Shown here: positions 45,823-55,308 of the stretch, in pieces
Layout: each line of letters starts with the position of its first letter
Numbering within the stretch: position 1 is the first letter of the stretch
The notes under the pieces: generated by a model
Database searches by the model: none
Seen by the model: only the letters and a program-made list of their open reading frames with translations
Told to the model about the DNA's origin: nothing
Program-made: the position numbers and the translations under genes
Source of the DNA: CAWAMR01 sp963783095
GTDB taxonomy: Bacteria; Planctomycetota; Planctomycetia; Gemmatales; Gemmataceae
Reading direction: 5' to 3'
DNA length: 64,000 nt
Assembly: GCA_963783095.1 (NCBI GenBank)
Contig: CAWAMR010000016.1
Coordinates: 1 to 64,000 of the forward strand

Positions 45823-47248
45823 ATGAACCCGTTTCAAGAATGGCAACAACGAATCACGCGCCGACATTTCTTCGGCAAGGCCACGCTGGGTACCGCCGCG
45901 CTTGCTTCGTTGCTTGAAGCGGATGGGTTTGCAGCAGAGTCGGTGCTGCCGCACTTCGCTCCCAAAGCGAAGCGAGTCATTTATCTGTTTCAGTCGGGCG
46001 GCCCATCACACTTGGAATTGCTCGACTACAAACCCAAGCTGGCCAAGTTTCACGGCAGCGAGTTGCCCGATTCTATTCGCATGCGGACAACGACTCACCG
46101 GCATGACTTCGGGGCAGAAAAGTTTCCCCGTCATCGCTTCCAAATTCAAGTTTAACCAGCATGGGAAAGCGGGAACCTGGCTCAGCGAGTTATTGCCGTT
46201 CACCAGCAAAATCATCGATGATATTTGCCTCATTCGCTCCATGAATACGGAGGCGATCAACCACGACCCGGCGATTACTTTCATTCAAACCGGCTCGCAG
46301 CAACCCGGTCGGCCCTCATTCGGCTCCTGGCTCAGTTATGGTCTGGGTAGCGAGGCCAAAAACCTTCCTGCCTTCGTCGTGATGATTTCGCACGGCTCCG
46401 GCAGCGATGCCAACCAGGGTTTGCTCGACCGACTCTGGGGCAGCGGGTTTCTGCCTTCCAGTCATCAGGGAGTCAAGCTCCGAAGTGGTCGAGACCCGGT
46501 GCTTTATCTCTCGGACCCTCCGGGCATCGACCGCGATCTACGGCGAAAAATGCTCGATGGACTGGCAGACCTGAATCGTCTTCAACAGGCCCAAGAAGGC
46601 GACCCGGAAATTCAAACGCGCATCGCCCAGTACGAGATGGCCTTTCGCATGCAAACCTCGGTTCCCGAACTGACCGACCTTGCCGCGGAACCCGAAAAGA
46701 TTCTGAACCTTTACGGCCCCGACGTCCGCAAGCCGGGCAGTTTCGCCGCGAATTGTCTACTGGCCCGCCGGCTTGCAGAGCGCGGCGTCCGCTTCGTGCA
46801 ACTCTACCATCGAGGCTGGGATAACCACGGCGGCCTGCCGATGAACATTCCCAAGCAGTGCCACGACATTGACCAGCCCCAGGCAGCCCTCATTACCGAC
46901 CTGAAACAGCGCGGTTTGCTGGACGATACCCTGGTCATCTGGGGCGGTGAATTCGGGAGAACGGTCTACGGTCAAGGCGGGCTTCAGGACAACTACGGCC
47001 GGGATCATCACGGACGTTGCTTCTCGATGTGGCTTGCGGGCGGCGGCATTGCGCCGGGCATGGTCTACGGGGAAACCGACGACTATGGCTACAACATCGT
47101 CAAGGAGCCGGTCCACATTCACGATTTGCATGCGACGCTCTTACACTGCCTGGGAATCGATCACGAAAGACTTACGTTCCGCTTGCAGGGCCGGGATTTC
47201 CGCCTCACCGATGTGCATGGGAAGGTGGTCAAGAAGTTGCTGGCGTGA
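45823..47248 (+). CDS. DUF1501 secreted protein (one frameshift)
   Basis: About 474 residues with a Tat-like signal (TRRHFFGKATLGTAALASLL). Blocks KRVIYLFQSGGPSHLELLDY, GQRLTGMTSGQKSFPVIASK, ICLIRSMNTEAINHDPAITF, RPSFGSWLSYGLGSEAKNLP, FLPSSHQGVKLRSG, GVRFVQLYHRGWDNHGGLP, LVIWGGEFGRTVYGQG and VHIHDLHATLLHCLGIDHE define a DUF1501 protein with alkaline-phosphatase-like fold. Metal-ligand candidates are the Asp/His in GWDNHG, the GEFGR Glu and DHHGR. The frame breaks once at about 46085 (CGCATGCGG, one extra C). It starts four bases after the partner DUF1549/1553 gene. Confidence 0.88.
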
Positions 47249-47282
47249 TGATGTGCGCGGATTGCGCCTTTGGGTGCGGTTT

Positions 47283-47460
47283 GCCCAGGGTGCTCGCTGG
47301 CGCTCAGTACCCTGGGCTTTGACAGCGCCACCCCCTTGGGGGTGGCAACGCCGACGCGATGCGTCGGCCACAACCTCAGTGGACGCGAAGCGTCCTCGAT
47401 GCACCCTGAAGGGGTGCGCTATCGAAGCCCAGGGTACTGAGCGTAGCGAACACCCTGGGC
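47283..47460. repeat. Multi-hairpin palindromic element (CCCAGGGT...ACCCTGGG)
   Basis: Outer arms 47283-47319 and 47425-47460 are complementary over about 36 bp with few mismatches. Inside are four consecutive perfect hairpins: GCCACCCCC/GGGGGTGGC (47327-47346), GCCGACGC/GCGTCGGC (47350-47368), GGACGC/GCGTCC (47381-47395) and GCACCC/GGGTGC (47401-47417). It occupies the gap between the convergent DUF1501 and esterase genes. Confidence 0.88.
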
Positions 47461-47478
47461 GGACTGCTCGATGGAAAA

Positions 47479-48513
47479 TCACTTCTTCTCTCGGAACAAC
47501 AACTGGGAAACCAGATACAGATCGTTTTTCCAGACCGGCCAGGTATGGCCGCCGGTATCGACGTGCCAGATGTGCGGAATCTTCTTTTCGTCCAGGGAAT
47601 TATGGAAGTTCTTGCTCGCATTCATCAGTGTGTCGGTATCTCCACACGATAGCCAGAGCAACTGAAGTTTCTCGCGGGCGCTCGGATTGATCGCCGGTGC
47701 ACCGAAGATCGCGGATGAGAAACCGCCAACCCAGGCGAATTTGTCCACGTGTTTCAAGCCGATGTTCAGCGCCTGGCCTCCCCCCATGGACAGCCCGGTT
47801 ACGGCACGATGTTCCGCATCGGACTGTGTCGGGTAATGCGAATCGATATAGGAAATCAAATCCTTGGTCAAATCATTCTCGAAGGCGTTGCTGCTGCCGA
47901 ACGGGTTGCCGCCGCCGCCGGGACCACGACCTTGAGGAGGGATGACTTGGTTGATCGCCTCGACCAGTTGTTTCTGGTCGATCTTGCCAACGTTGTCCTT
48001 GTCGATTTCCTTGAAAAGCGCTTCGGTTGCTGCTTTAAGTTCTTCAAGCGTTACCTTGCCATCCTTGTCCGTATCCGCCCGTTTCATCAGGGCCGATGCA
48101 ACCGCGGTCGCCGCAGGATTGGGACCGCGAATGAAACCGTTGGGCATTACCACGATCATCGGCACAAGTTTCTTGTCGGCATACAAATTGTCGAGAATAA
48201 CATTGGCGTCACCTTTCCTGGTCCAGCCTGTTTCGTCGTCACCAGCGCCATGCAGCAGGTACAACACAGGATACTTGACATCTTTTGAGTAACCGGGTGG
48301 AAGATAGACCGTGGCTTTCCGTTTGCCGCCCGCACTCTTGGAATCATACTCGATGGTTTCGACCTTGCCGCGCTCGATGTTATCGCGTTTGGAGTCGAAG
48401 CCTTTGGGCGCTGGGGCAAGTTCTTTGGGAGTTTCCTCGGCCCGCACGAAAGCGGACAAGAGGATGAGCAGAACAACACTTCCAGCGGCAAGATGAATCG
48501 GGAGTCGGCGCAT
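47479..48513 (-). CDS. Secreted esterase with embedded EF-hand pair
   Basis: This 344-residue protein has a signal peptide (IHLAAGSVVLLILLSAFVRA) and an esterase-D/feruloyl-esterase-type alpha/beta hydrolase: KATVYLPPGYSKDVKYPVLY, LLHGAGDDETGW, MIVVMPNG, nucleophile GLSMGGGQAL (Ser), LWLSCGDTDTL (Asp) and GGHTWPVWKNDL (His). Between the MPNG strand and the Ser elbow sits an insert with two EF-hand loops (DTDKDGKVTLEE and DKDNVGKIDQKQ), then a Gly-rich linker. A calcium-stabilised or calcium-regulated enzyme acting on acylated polysaccharide is inferred. The gene is intact. Confidence 0.85.
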   Translation of the reverse strand: MRRLPIHLAAGSVVLLILLSAFVRAEETPKELAPAPKGFDSKRDNIERGKVETIEYDSKSAGGKRKATVYLPPGYSKDVKYPVLYLLHGAGDDETGWTRKGDANVILDNLYADKKLVPMIVVMPNGFIRGPNPAATAVASALMKRADTDKDGKVTLEELKAATEALFKEIDKDNVGKIDQKQLVEAINQVIPPQGRGPGGGGNPFGSSNAFENDLTKDLISYIDSHYPTQSDAEHRAVTGLSMGGGQALNIGLKHVDKFAWVGGFSSAIFGAPAINPSAREKLQLLWLSCGDTDTLMNASKNFHNSLDEKKIPHIWHVDTGGHTWPVWKNDLYLVSQLLFREKK

Positions 48514-48794
48514 GGTCGTTACCTCAGGGAGAGAAGGAGATGTGGGTTCATTTCCAATACTAATGAGATATTGTTTCGAGAGTCAAATGAGAATTGCATG
48601 AGAACGAACGAAGAGAAGGCAGAGGACAGTGCCGGGAGTATTTCATTTTGCATTTTGCATTTTCCAATGGGCATTATTCTGCCCTCTGTTTTCTGTCGTG
48701 CTTTCCAGAATGCTTTCCGTTGCCGTCTGGAACGAAGTCAGTCATAATACAGACAGTTGAGTTCTGAGTCGTCAAGTCATCGAGTTCCGCCGCT
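48514..48794. other. Intergenic region between divergent genes
   Basis: About 280 bases containing the esterase and zinc-ribbon gene promoters. A GCAGAGGACAG / CTGCCCTCTGTTTTCTGTC inverted pair (48611-48698) with a CATTTTGCATTTTGCATTTT run in the middle resembles the repeat at 40895-40979. Confidence 0.45.
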
Positions 48795-50628
48795 ATGGCC
48801 ATCATTTTCAATTGTCCAAACTGTCGCGAAGCGTATCGCCTCAAAGATGATGCCGCGGGCAAATCCGCAAAGTGTCGGAAATGCGGGCTGATGATCACTG
48901 CGCCCAAACCGGTCAGTGCCGAAGAAGCGGAAGCGCTTGCGCTGAAGGCGCTTTTGGAAGAAGCGCCCGCTCCCAAAGCCGCGGTGGTCGTCGAGAAGTT
49001 CAAATTCCAATGCGAGTTTTGTTCGCACGAACATGAAGTCGAGCGTTCGCAGGAAGGAAAAAATATGCGCTGCGGCGAGTGCGGCAAAATCGTGCGCATT
49101 CCCAAAGTCATCAAGGATAAACCGGCAGATTGCGCGAGGCCAACGATGGCAGACCATCTCTTGCCAAGCGCGATGCTCCCAAACTCGAAGGTGCAACCGA
49201 AGCTGCCAAGATGGTCAGTGTCGAGGCCGTCAAGGAAGCCGGCGGCTTCGACTATGAAGAAGAGGAAGATCCGCGCGATCGAAAAATTCGTCGGATCAAG
49301 CAAGCCGTCTACGGCTCATTGACGCTCATCATCGTAACCTCACTCGTGTGGTACTTTGTCAAAGAACGCCGAATTGGGCATCAAGAAGGATTAATGGTCA
49401 AAGCGCTCAAGGAGATTGAAGACCCCAACGAAGGCTCCAAACGCCCCGATTTTCATGCCGCCATCCATCGTTATGCCGGAGAGTATCAACTTCGTGCCGC
49501 AAAGAATCGCAACGATCTTGACGCGGCGACCAACCACTTTACGGTGGCAATCGGCAAGCTTCAGAAATCGCAGGCGAATCGATCCGACCATGCCGCCCTG
49601 ATGTTGGAACTGAGCGCTGCCATGACGGTTCTGGGCGGAGAACCCGATCAGGTCAAAGACGAGAAACGTCTGCCGTGGGATCAAGTCCGACGAAAGATTC
49701 AGCAGCCTTTCTTGCTGGCCGACCCAATCGACGACGATCAACGGGACTGGGGAACCAGACTCTTGACGCGTGCCTTCGTCGCGCACGGCCAGGCATCGAC
49801 CGTCTACAACGTCGCCCGCTATGCATATCCCAACCGGGAAGCCGAATGCGCTGGACGCATCGGTTTGGAGTTGCTGCTGCTGAATCAAAAGGAGGCGGCG
49901 GCGGACCTTCTGAAAAAGGTTCCAGCGGAGCAAGCTATCTCGCTGACCGCATTCAGGCTCGCCATGAATCCGGAACATGTCAGTAGTGCCGAAGCACCTT
50001 TGATAGCCCCGCCGCCGGCGGTGGGGGACGTGATGACAAGTTCGCGCCTGGCGTACGCCGAGGCCTGGGCTCTTCAGGGCAAGATTCAGGAAGCGAAGGC
50101 ACTGGCCGACGCCCAGCCAAGGAATTGCGCGAGCAAGCCCGCGCCCTGGTCTCCATCGCAGCCGTGGAACTCGACATTCGGAAGAACACCCTGGAAGCGG
50201 GACGGCTATTGGAAAGCGCCGGAACGATTTTGCTTCAGGAGCCTAAAGAAGGCCAGTTGGCCTGGCTCATGGTGCGCATCGCCCAGCTGAGTGCGCGAGC
50301 GGGAAAATGGGAATTCGCACAGAAAGTGGCAGATGGCATCGGCAATGAGAGCATTCGCGCGTGGGCCGGTTTGGAGATTCTGCGCGCTCGCCTGGCGGGT
50401 CACACCAAGCAAAAGGCCGAGGAGGGTTGGCTCGAACTGGTGGTTGAGCCGTCCAAGGTGAACCTTGCAACCGCTATCGGACGCGAGGAGTTTGCTCGAC
50501 ACAACGCCGCAGCGGGCGAAACTTCCTACGCCAATCTCATCGAAAAGTCGTGGCCCAAGGGGTTTATCCGACCTTTCGGATATGCAGGAGTCGCACTCGG
50601 CAATCAGGATCGAACCATCAAGCCGTAA
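48795..50628 (+). CDS. Double zinc-ribbon membrane protein (two frameshifts)
   Basis: About 611 residues after repair. Two N-terminal zinc ribbons (FNCPNCREAYRLKDDAAGKS with CRKCG, and FQCEFCSHEHEVE with CGECG) precede an acidic linker, one transmembrane helix (YGSLTLIIVTSLVWYFV) and a long helical, TPR-like C-terminal region (AAIHRYAGEYQLRAAKNRND, AYAEAWALQGKIQEAKALAD, ARALVSIAAVELDIRKNTLE). This MJ0042-type ribbon plus TPR layout is common in planctomycetes, function unknown. Frame breaks near 49127 (GATTGCGCGAGG) and 50113 (CAGCCAAGGAATTGCGCG). Confidence 0.7.
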
Positions 50629-50657
50629 CATCTCCGGTGCAAATGTTGGGGACGCTT

Positions 50658-50730
50658 CCCGCGTTCTACGCGAACGCGGCTACGGAAACGCGACTTTCTG
50701 CGCCGTAGCCGCATTCACGCACAACGCGGG
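50658..50730. repeat. Nested hairpin upstream of the CobW-like gene
   Basis: CCCGCGTT (50658-50665) pairs with AACGCGGG (50723-50730), and GCGGCTACGG (50676-50685) pairs with CCGTAGCCGC (50703-50712). It lies in the 125-base gap before the GTPase gene. Confidence 0.6.
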
Positions 50731-50753
50731 GTACACCACTGAAGGATCTCGAT

Positions 50754-51867
50754 ATGCAATCGATTCGTTTTATCATGGTTGGCGGCTTTCTCGGGGCAGG
50801 CAAAACCACCACTCTGGCCCGTCTCGCACGGCAATACATTCGGGATGGGAAGCGGGTCGGACTGGTCACCAACGACCAGGCTCAGAATCTCGTCGATACC
50901 ACCAGCCTGCGCACCCAGGGCTTCGCCGTTCAAGAAGTTCCCGGAGCTTGTTTCTGTTGTAAATTCGATGAACTCGTGGAGAAAGTGGGCGACCTCGAAC
51001 AAAGCGAACGGCCCGACCTGATTCTCGCGGAACCGGTCGGCAGTTGTACCGACCTCGTGGCCACGGTCATCCAGCCTTTGAAGGATCTTTACGCCGGCCG
51101 ATTCAAAGTGGCTCCGTATGCCGTTCTCTTCAAACCGAGCCACGGGTTAAGAATCCTCCGCAACCAGGGGCGGAGGTTTTTCCCCGAAGGCCGCCTACAT
51201 TTTCCGCAAGCAACTCGAAGAGGCCGATGCGATCGTGATCAATCGAATCGATGAAATTGAGCCGGAACAATTGGCGGAACTTCGTGGTCTGCTCAATGAG
51301 CAATTTCCCGGCACTCCTGTACTGGCGCTTTCGGCCAAGGAAGGGACCGGCTTTGAGGGGCTTTTGGAACTTCTCGAGCAAGATGGTTTGTTCGGCCGGA
51401 AGATTCTGGAGATCGATTACGACACCTACGCCGAAGGCGAAGCCGAGCTAGGCTGGCTCAACACGAGCATTCACCTGACCTCCGAGAAACCCTTTGAACT
51501 CGATGCGCTGTTACTCGAAGTAGTAAAGCAACTTCATGTTTCCCTGATTCAAAAGGGAGCAGAAGTGGCTCACCTGAAGGTAATCGGGCTGGATGAGGGC
51601 ATCTTCGGCGTGGCCAATCTGGTCAGCAGCACGACGCAGCCTGAATTGTCGCTGGCATCGGGGAGCACTGTGCGGGAGGCGGATGTCGTCGTTAATGCGC
51701 GCGTTGCCATCGATCCGGCGCTTCTGGAATCGGAAGTAAATCGCATCGTTTTAGAACTGGCGAAAAAGCAGGGAATCACGGCGAGTTTTCGGCAATCGCA
51801 GAGTCTACGTCCCGGCAGACCGACGCCGACGCATCGGTATCCGAAGGAGGCCGAGGTTGGGAAGTGA
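50754..51867 (+). CDS. CobW/G3E-family P-loop GTPase (one frameshift)
   Basis: About 371 residues. The G1 motif GGFLGAGKTTTLARL, VGLVTNDQAQNLVDT, the metal-binding CFCC motif (GACFCCKFDELV), LAEPVGSC and NRIDEI (G4, NKxD variant) identify a COG0523/CobW-type GTPase. These act in metal delivery or metalloenzyme maturation (Zn, Co, Ni). The C-terminal region (IHLTSEKPFELDALLLEVVK, AHLKVIGLDEGIFGVANLVS) is unlike the usual CobW_C domain, so the partner metalloprotein is unknown. The frame breaks once near 51170 in a homopolymer-rich stretch (GGGGCGGAGG). Confidence 0.82.
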
Positions 51868-51900
51868 GCGGCACCGCTTGCAAGTTACCGGGTTCCCTTA

Positions 51901-52058
51901 TCGTTTGCCGCTCTGCGGCGAACGTCTTTGTCTTGCCGCTCTGCGGCCTAAACCTTCCTGGGTCGGTGGCTTCCTTGGAACATGGAATCGCTCTGAAGGT
52001 GGTAGCGCAAAGCCGCAGAGCGGCAAGACAAAGACGTTCGCCGCAGAGCGGCAAACGA
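51901..52058. repeat. 47-bp perfect inverted repeat (TTTGCCGCTCTGCGG)
   Basis: The left arm 51901-51947 and right arm 52012-52058 are exact reverse complements over 47 bases, around a 64-base centre. Each arm itself holds two GCCGCTCTGCGGC hairpins. There is no coding sequence. It lies 33 bases after the GTPase gene. Confidence 0.92.
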
Positions 52059-52173
52059 TGCGGTCGGCCCTTTTCAATTGTGTCATTTTCATCCCATTCG
52101 CAGTATAATCTCCTTCAATAAGCGGCTTTCTGTCTCACTTTCCGATCCGTATCTGGGTTCAGAGGGTTTCCTC

Positions 52174-54054
52174 GTGTTCCGGCGACTCTTTCCTATCTGC
52201 GTCGCAATCCTGCTCTGCGGCGGGGTCGTGATCGTTGGATTCGGCCGCCAATTTTGCGCGAGCAGCCTGCGCCTCCTGCCGCCGTTCCCGATCACATCAA
52301 TCATGAGCCGGGACTAGCTCCTTTCACCCTTTCCACGGGAAATCATCTTACCGTATGGTGGGATGCTCTCGACCCGATGGTTCGGAGAAACTCCAGGACG
52401 TTTGGAACCGGCAGCAACATTCACCCGGCGGATTACATTGGCCCGCAGGCTTGCCAAAAATGTCACCCGCAGCAACATCGGGAGTGGTCGGAACATCCCC
52501 ATCGCTGGATGAACGCCCTGGCCGACAATACCACCGTCCACGGCGATTTCTCCGGGAACGCCGCGCTTTCCTATCGCGGCGGTAAAGCCACCTTTCAGAT
52601 GCGGGGCGGGAACTACTTCATGCAATTGCAGCGCGGCGATTTGCGGCGAACTTACCAGATTACGCAAACCATAGGCGTCAGGTTCTTCCAGTACTACATC
52701 GGCAAACAGATCGAAGGCCCGGAGCCTGCGAACCACCACTTCTATCACAAGGATCATGTCCTCCCCTTCGGGTACTGGCTGGATCGGAAAGAGTGGATCC
52801 CCGTGGTGCATATCGGGCCGGAACTGCCGGACGATGAGAGGCCGGACCCGTTTAATCCTCCCGACCGGGGGAAGCACTATGCTGAGTACGCAACGAGTTG
52901 CAATTTCTGCCACACCACCTTTCCTCTGGGCGATCTGTTCGGCAGAATCCCGCGACAATTGGACAAACACGCGCCGATCTCGATACACTGGTCGATGCGG
53001 GGCTACCTCGAATCCTGCGCACCCTGCGGAATACAAGGTAATGGCTCAATTGATGGCTAAGGGGGACAGAACGAACAGCCCGATGGCAGACTGGGATGCT
53101 CAACACTATGCAGTCACTCTCGGCGTTAGCTGCGAGGCTTGCCACCTCGGTGCCAGGGAACATGCCGCGAAAGCTGAGAAGAGCATGCCTGAGTTTTTCC
53201 CGGCCAGCCCACACCTTGCCGTGGAGTCGGCCCAGCGCCCGATCCCGGCCGAACCCACGACAACATCAACTGGGCGTGCGCACGCTGTCACACGGGCGGC
53301 AGACCCAGCTTCGCGGCCGGGATGTCAACGTGGAACTCGGTCGAATTCGCGGATGCGGCGAAAGGTTCGTGTTACTCCCAGCTTCGCTGCACCGATTGCC
53401 ACGATCCGCATCGTGGCGCTTGGCAAGAAATGGACGCAGCCGGTAGAGCGCGATGATGCCGTCTGTCTCAAATGCCATGACCAGTTCCGGGCCAAGGATC
53501 GTCGAGCTTCCCATACCCATCATCCCGCCGGCAGCGCGGGCGACCGATGCCTGAACTGCCACATGCCCCGGATCAACGAGGGTCTTCAGGATGTGGTGCG
53601 CACCCACATGATCTACTCGCCCACCCGGAAGGATATGATTCAGGCGAACCACCCCAATGCCTGCAATCTCTGCCATACCAACCAGCCGATCGACTGGACG
53701 CTCAAGTATCTGAAGGATTGGTATGGAAAGACCTACGATGACCGCGATATATCGCTCCACTATGCCGACCGGAGCGAACCCGTGGGTCTGGGCTGGCTGC
53801 GGAGCCGGGAGGAGGCGGTTCGACTGGTTGGGGCAGATGCCCTTACCAGGATGCGAAACAGCCAGGCGCTGCCGCAACTGATCGATGCCCTCGACGACCC
53901 ATACCTTGTGAATCGGCAGTTCACCGCGAAGGGGTTGGAAGAGATGTTGGGAGTTAGCCTGAGTGATTTTGGCTATCACTTCTACCAAACTCAGGCGGAA
54001 CGCCGGGAGCCGATCGCCAGAATTCGAGCGAAGAAACTCCCGGTCCCAAAGTGA
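52174..54054 (+). CDS. Multiheme c-type cytochrome with HEAT-like tail (about four frameshifts)
   Basis: About 626 residues. The GTG start leads into a membrane/signal segment (FPICVAILLCGGVVIVGFG). Eight CxxCH haem sites can be read across the repaired frames: CQKCH, CNFCH, CEACH, CARCH, CTDCH, CLKCH, CLNCH, CNLCH. An additional CAPC at about 53020 has its His obscured by an indel. The region after the first haem (QQHREWSEHPHRWMNALADN) and the closing NHPNACNLCHTNQPIDWTLK are typical of periplasmic multiheme cytochromes of the c554/NrfH-like collection. The C-terminus ends in a HEAT-like ALPQLIDALDDPYLVNRQFT. Breaks at about 52255, 53025, 53255 and 53445, all near GCGC. A role in extracytoplasmic electron transfer is inferred; substrate unknown. 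Confidence 0.83.
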
Positions 54055-54085
54055 AGTGAGGTATTTGACCGGGACTGCCAAGATT

Positions 54086-55000
54086 CTACGGCAATAACAC
54101 CACGCGGAAACCGACGTCGTTGTAGTGGAGATCGTCCCAGAAATTGAAACGGGTCGCGGAACGACAATCTTCCGCGTTGCCGTACCACGAACCGCCGCGC
54201 GCTATCCGACGCCCCCGGGCTTCCAGTTGAAAGGGGTCAATTGCCGGTAGCTTTTCGTATTGGATCAGGTAACCATCCAAACACCACTCGAGTACATTGC
54301 CGTGCATATCGAATAAGCCGAAATTATTCTCTCGATAACTGGCTACTCTTGCCGTGCGGTGAAGTTCATCGTTGAAATTCGCCTCCTTGACGGTGATTGC
54401 CTGTCCCAAAGCAAAATTCGTCTGCGTTCCCGCTCGGCAGGCATATTCCCACTCCGCCTCGGTCGGTATTCGTAACCCTTGCACTTTGGTTTTCTGACAA
54501 AACATGAGCGCATCATACCATGACACTTGCTCGACCGGATATTTCGACGTGTCCTTGCCCTTCACCTTCCCTGCTCCGCCGCCCCCCTTGGAAAACCAAC
54601 TGGGGTTGGCACCCATCACCGCTGCGAATTGCTCCTGATTCGTCTCGGTCAGCGCCATGTAGAATGGGTGGGTGAGCCTGACATAGTGATGCACTTGATC
54701 AGCCATGCGAAGCGCTTCGTCATCCCTGACCGCCTTTGGGGTACCCATTTTGAAGACTCCCGGTGGAATCAGCACCATGTCCAACTTCACACCCTTGCCC
54801 AGGTCGAGAGACTTGGTCTCGGGAATCTTCAGAAATTTGGCCCACTCGGTACGAGCCTTGTTGGCATCCGCCTCGCTGAACGGAGCCACCAAAGGCTTCG
54901 GTTCGCTCTGGGCTTTGGCAGGTTGCGAAATGGCAGGCGCGGTGAGGAAGGCGGCCGACGACACTGCGACCAGTCCGGCGACGAAAAACCGTAAACGCAT
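54086..55000 (-). CDS. Secreted formylglycine-generating-enzyme-like (SUMF1) protein
   Basis: This 304-residue protein has a signal peptide (RFFVAGLVAVSSAAFLTAPA). The SUMF1 fold follows: LDMVLIPPGVFKMGT, FYMALTETNQEQFAAVMG, YPVEQVSWYDALMFCQK, LRIPTEAEWEYACRAGTQT, LFDMHGNVLEWCLDGY and RIARGGSWYGNAEDCRSATR, ending VGFRVVL. Family members oxidise a sulfatase Cys to formylglycine or, more often in planctomycetes, serve as C-type-lectin-like modules. The sulfatase-activating Cys pair cannot be assigned confidently. The start at 55000 has AAGGAG upstream; a longer frame from 55141 lacks signal character. The gene is intact. Confidence 0.88.
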   Translation of the reverse strand: MRLRFFVAGLVAVSSAAFLTAPAISQPAKAQSEPKPLVAPFSEADANKARTEWAKFLKIPETKSLDLGKGVKLDMVLIPPGVFKMGTPKAVRDDEALRMADQVHHYVRLTHPFYMALTETNQEQFAAVMGANPSWFSKGGGGAGKVKGKDTSKYPVEQVSWYDALMFCQKTKVQGLRIPTEAEWEYACRAGTQTNFALGQAITVKEANFNDELHRTARVASYRENNFGLFDMHGNVLEWCLDGYLIQYEKLPAIDPFQLEARGRRIARGGSWYGNAEDCRSATRFNFWDDLHYNDVGFRVVLLP

Positions 55001-55308
55001 GGTAAATGCTCCTTGAGGAATTATGGAGTTGATTGTACCGCTAGAGTTTTGGGCAGAACAAGAAGGAAATGTTCCTACTGCCGCTGCCTGCGCGATCAAA
55101 GTTCCGGATGTACGGCCCCCGCTCGCCGTATCCGAAGGCAAATTGTCAAATTCCGGATTTCAAGAGCGCTTTTTCTTGAACCTGTGTACCCTTATCCGAT
55201 AAGATAGAAAGACTCCACCCCTACCCGCCATCACCCAAGAACCTTCGTACCCAGTTCCAAATCCCAAGTTTGCCCGGTCGATGAATCGGAATTCTGAGAG
55301 GTCTGCTG
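55001..55308. other. Intergenic region between divergent genes
   Basis: About 308 bases hold the promoters of the SUMF1-like and DUF1592 genes. A short TTATCCGATAA palindrome lies at about 55193. Nothing else is recognised. Confidence 0.45.
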
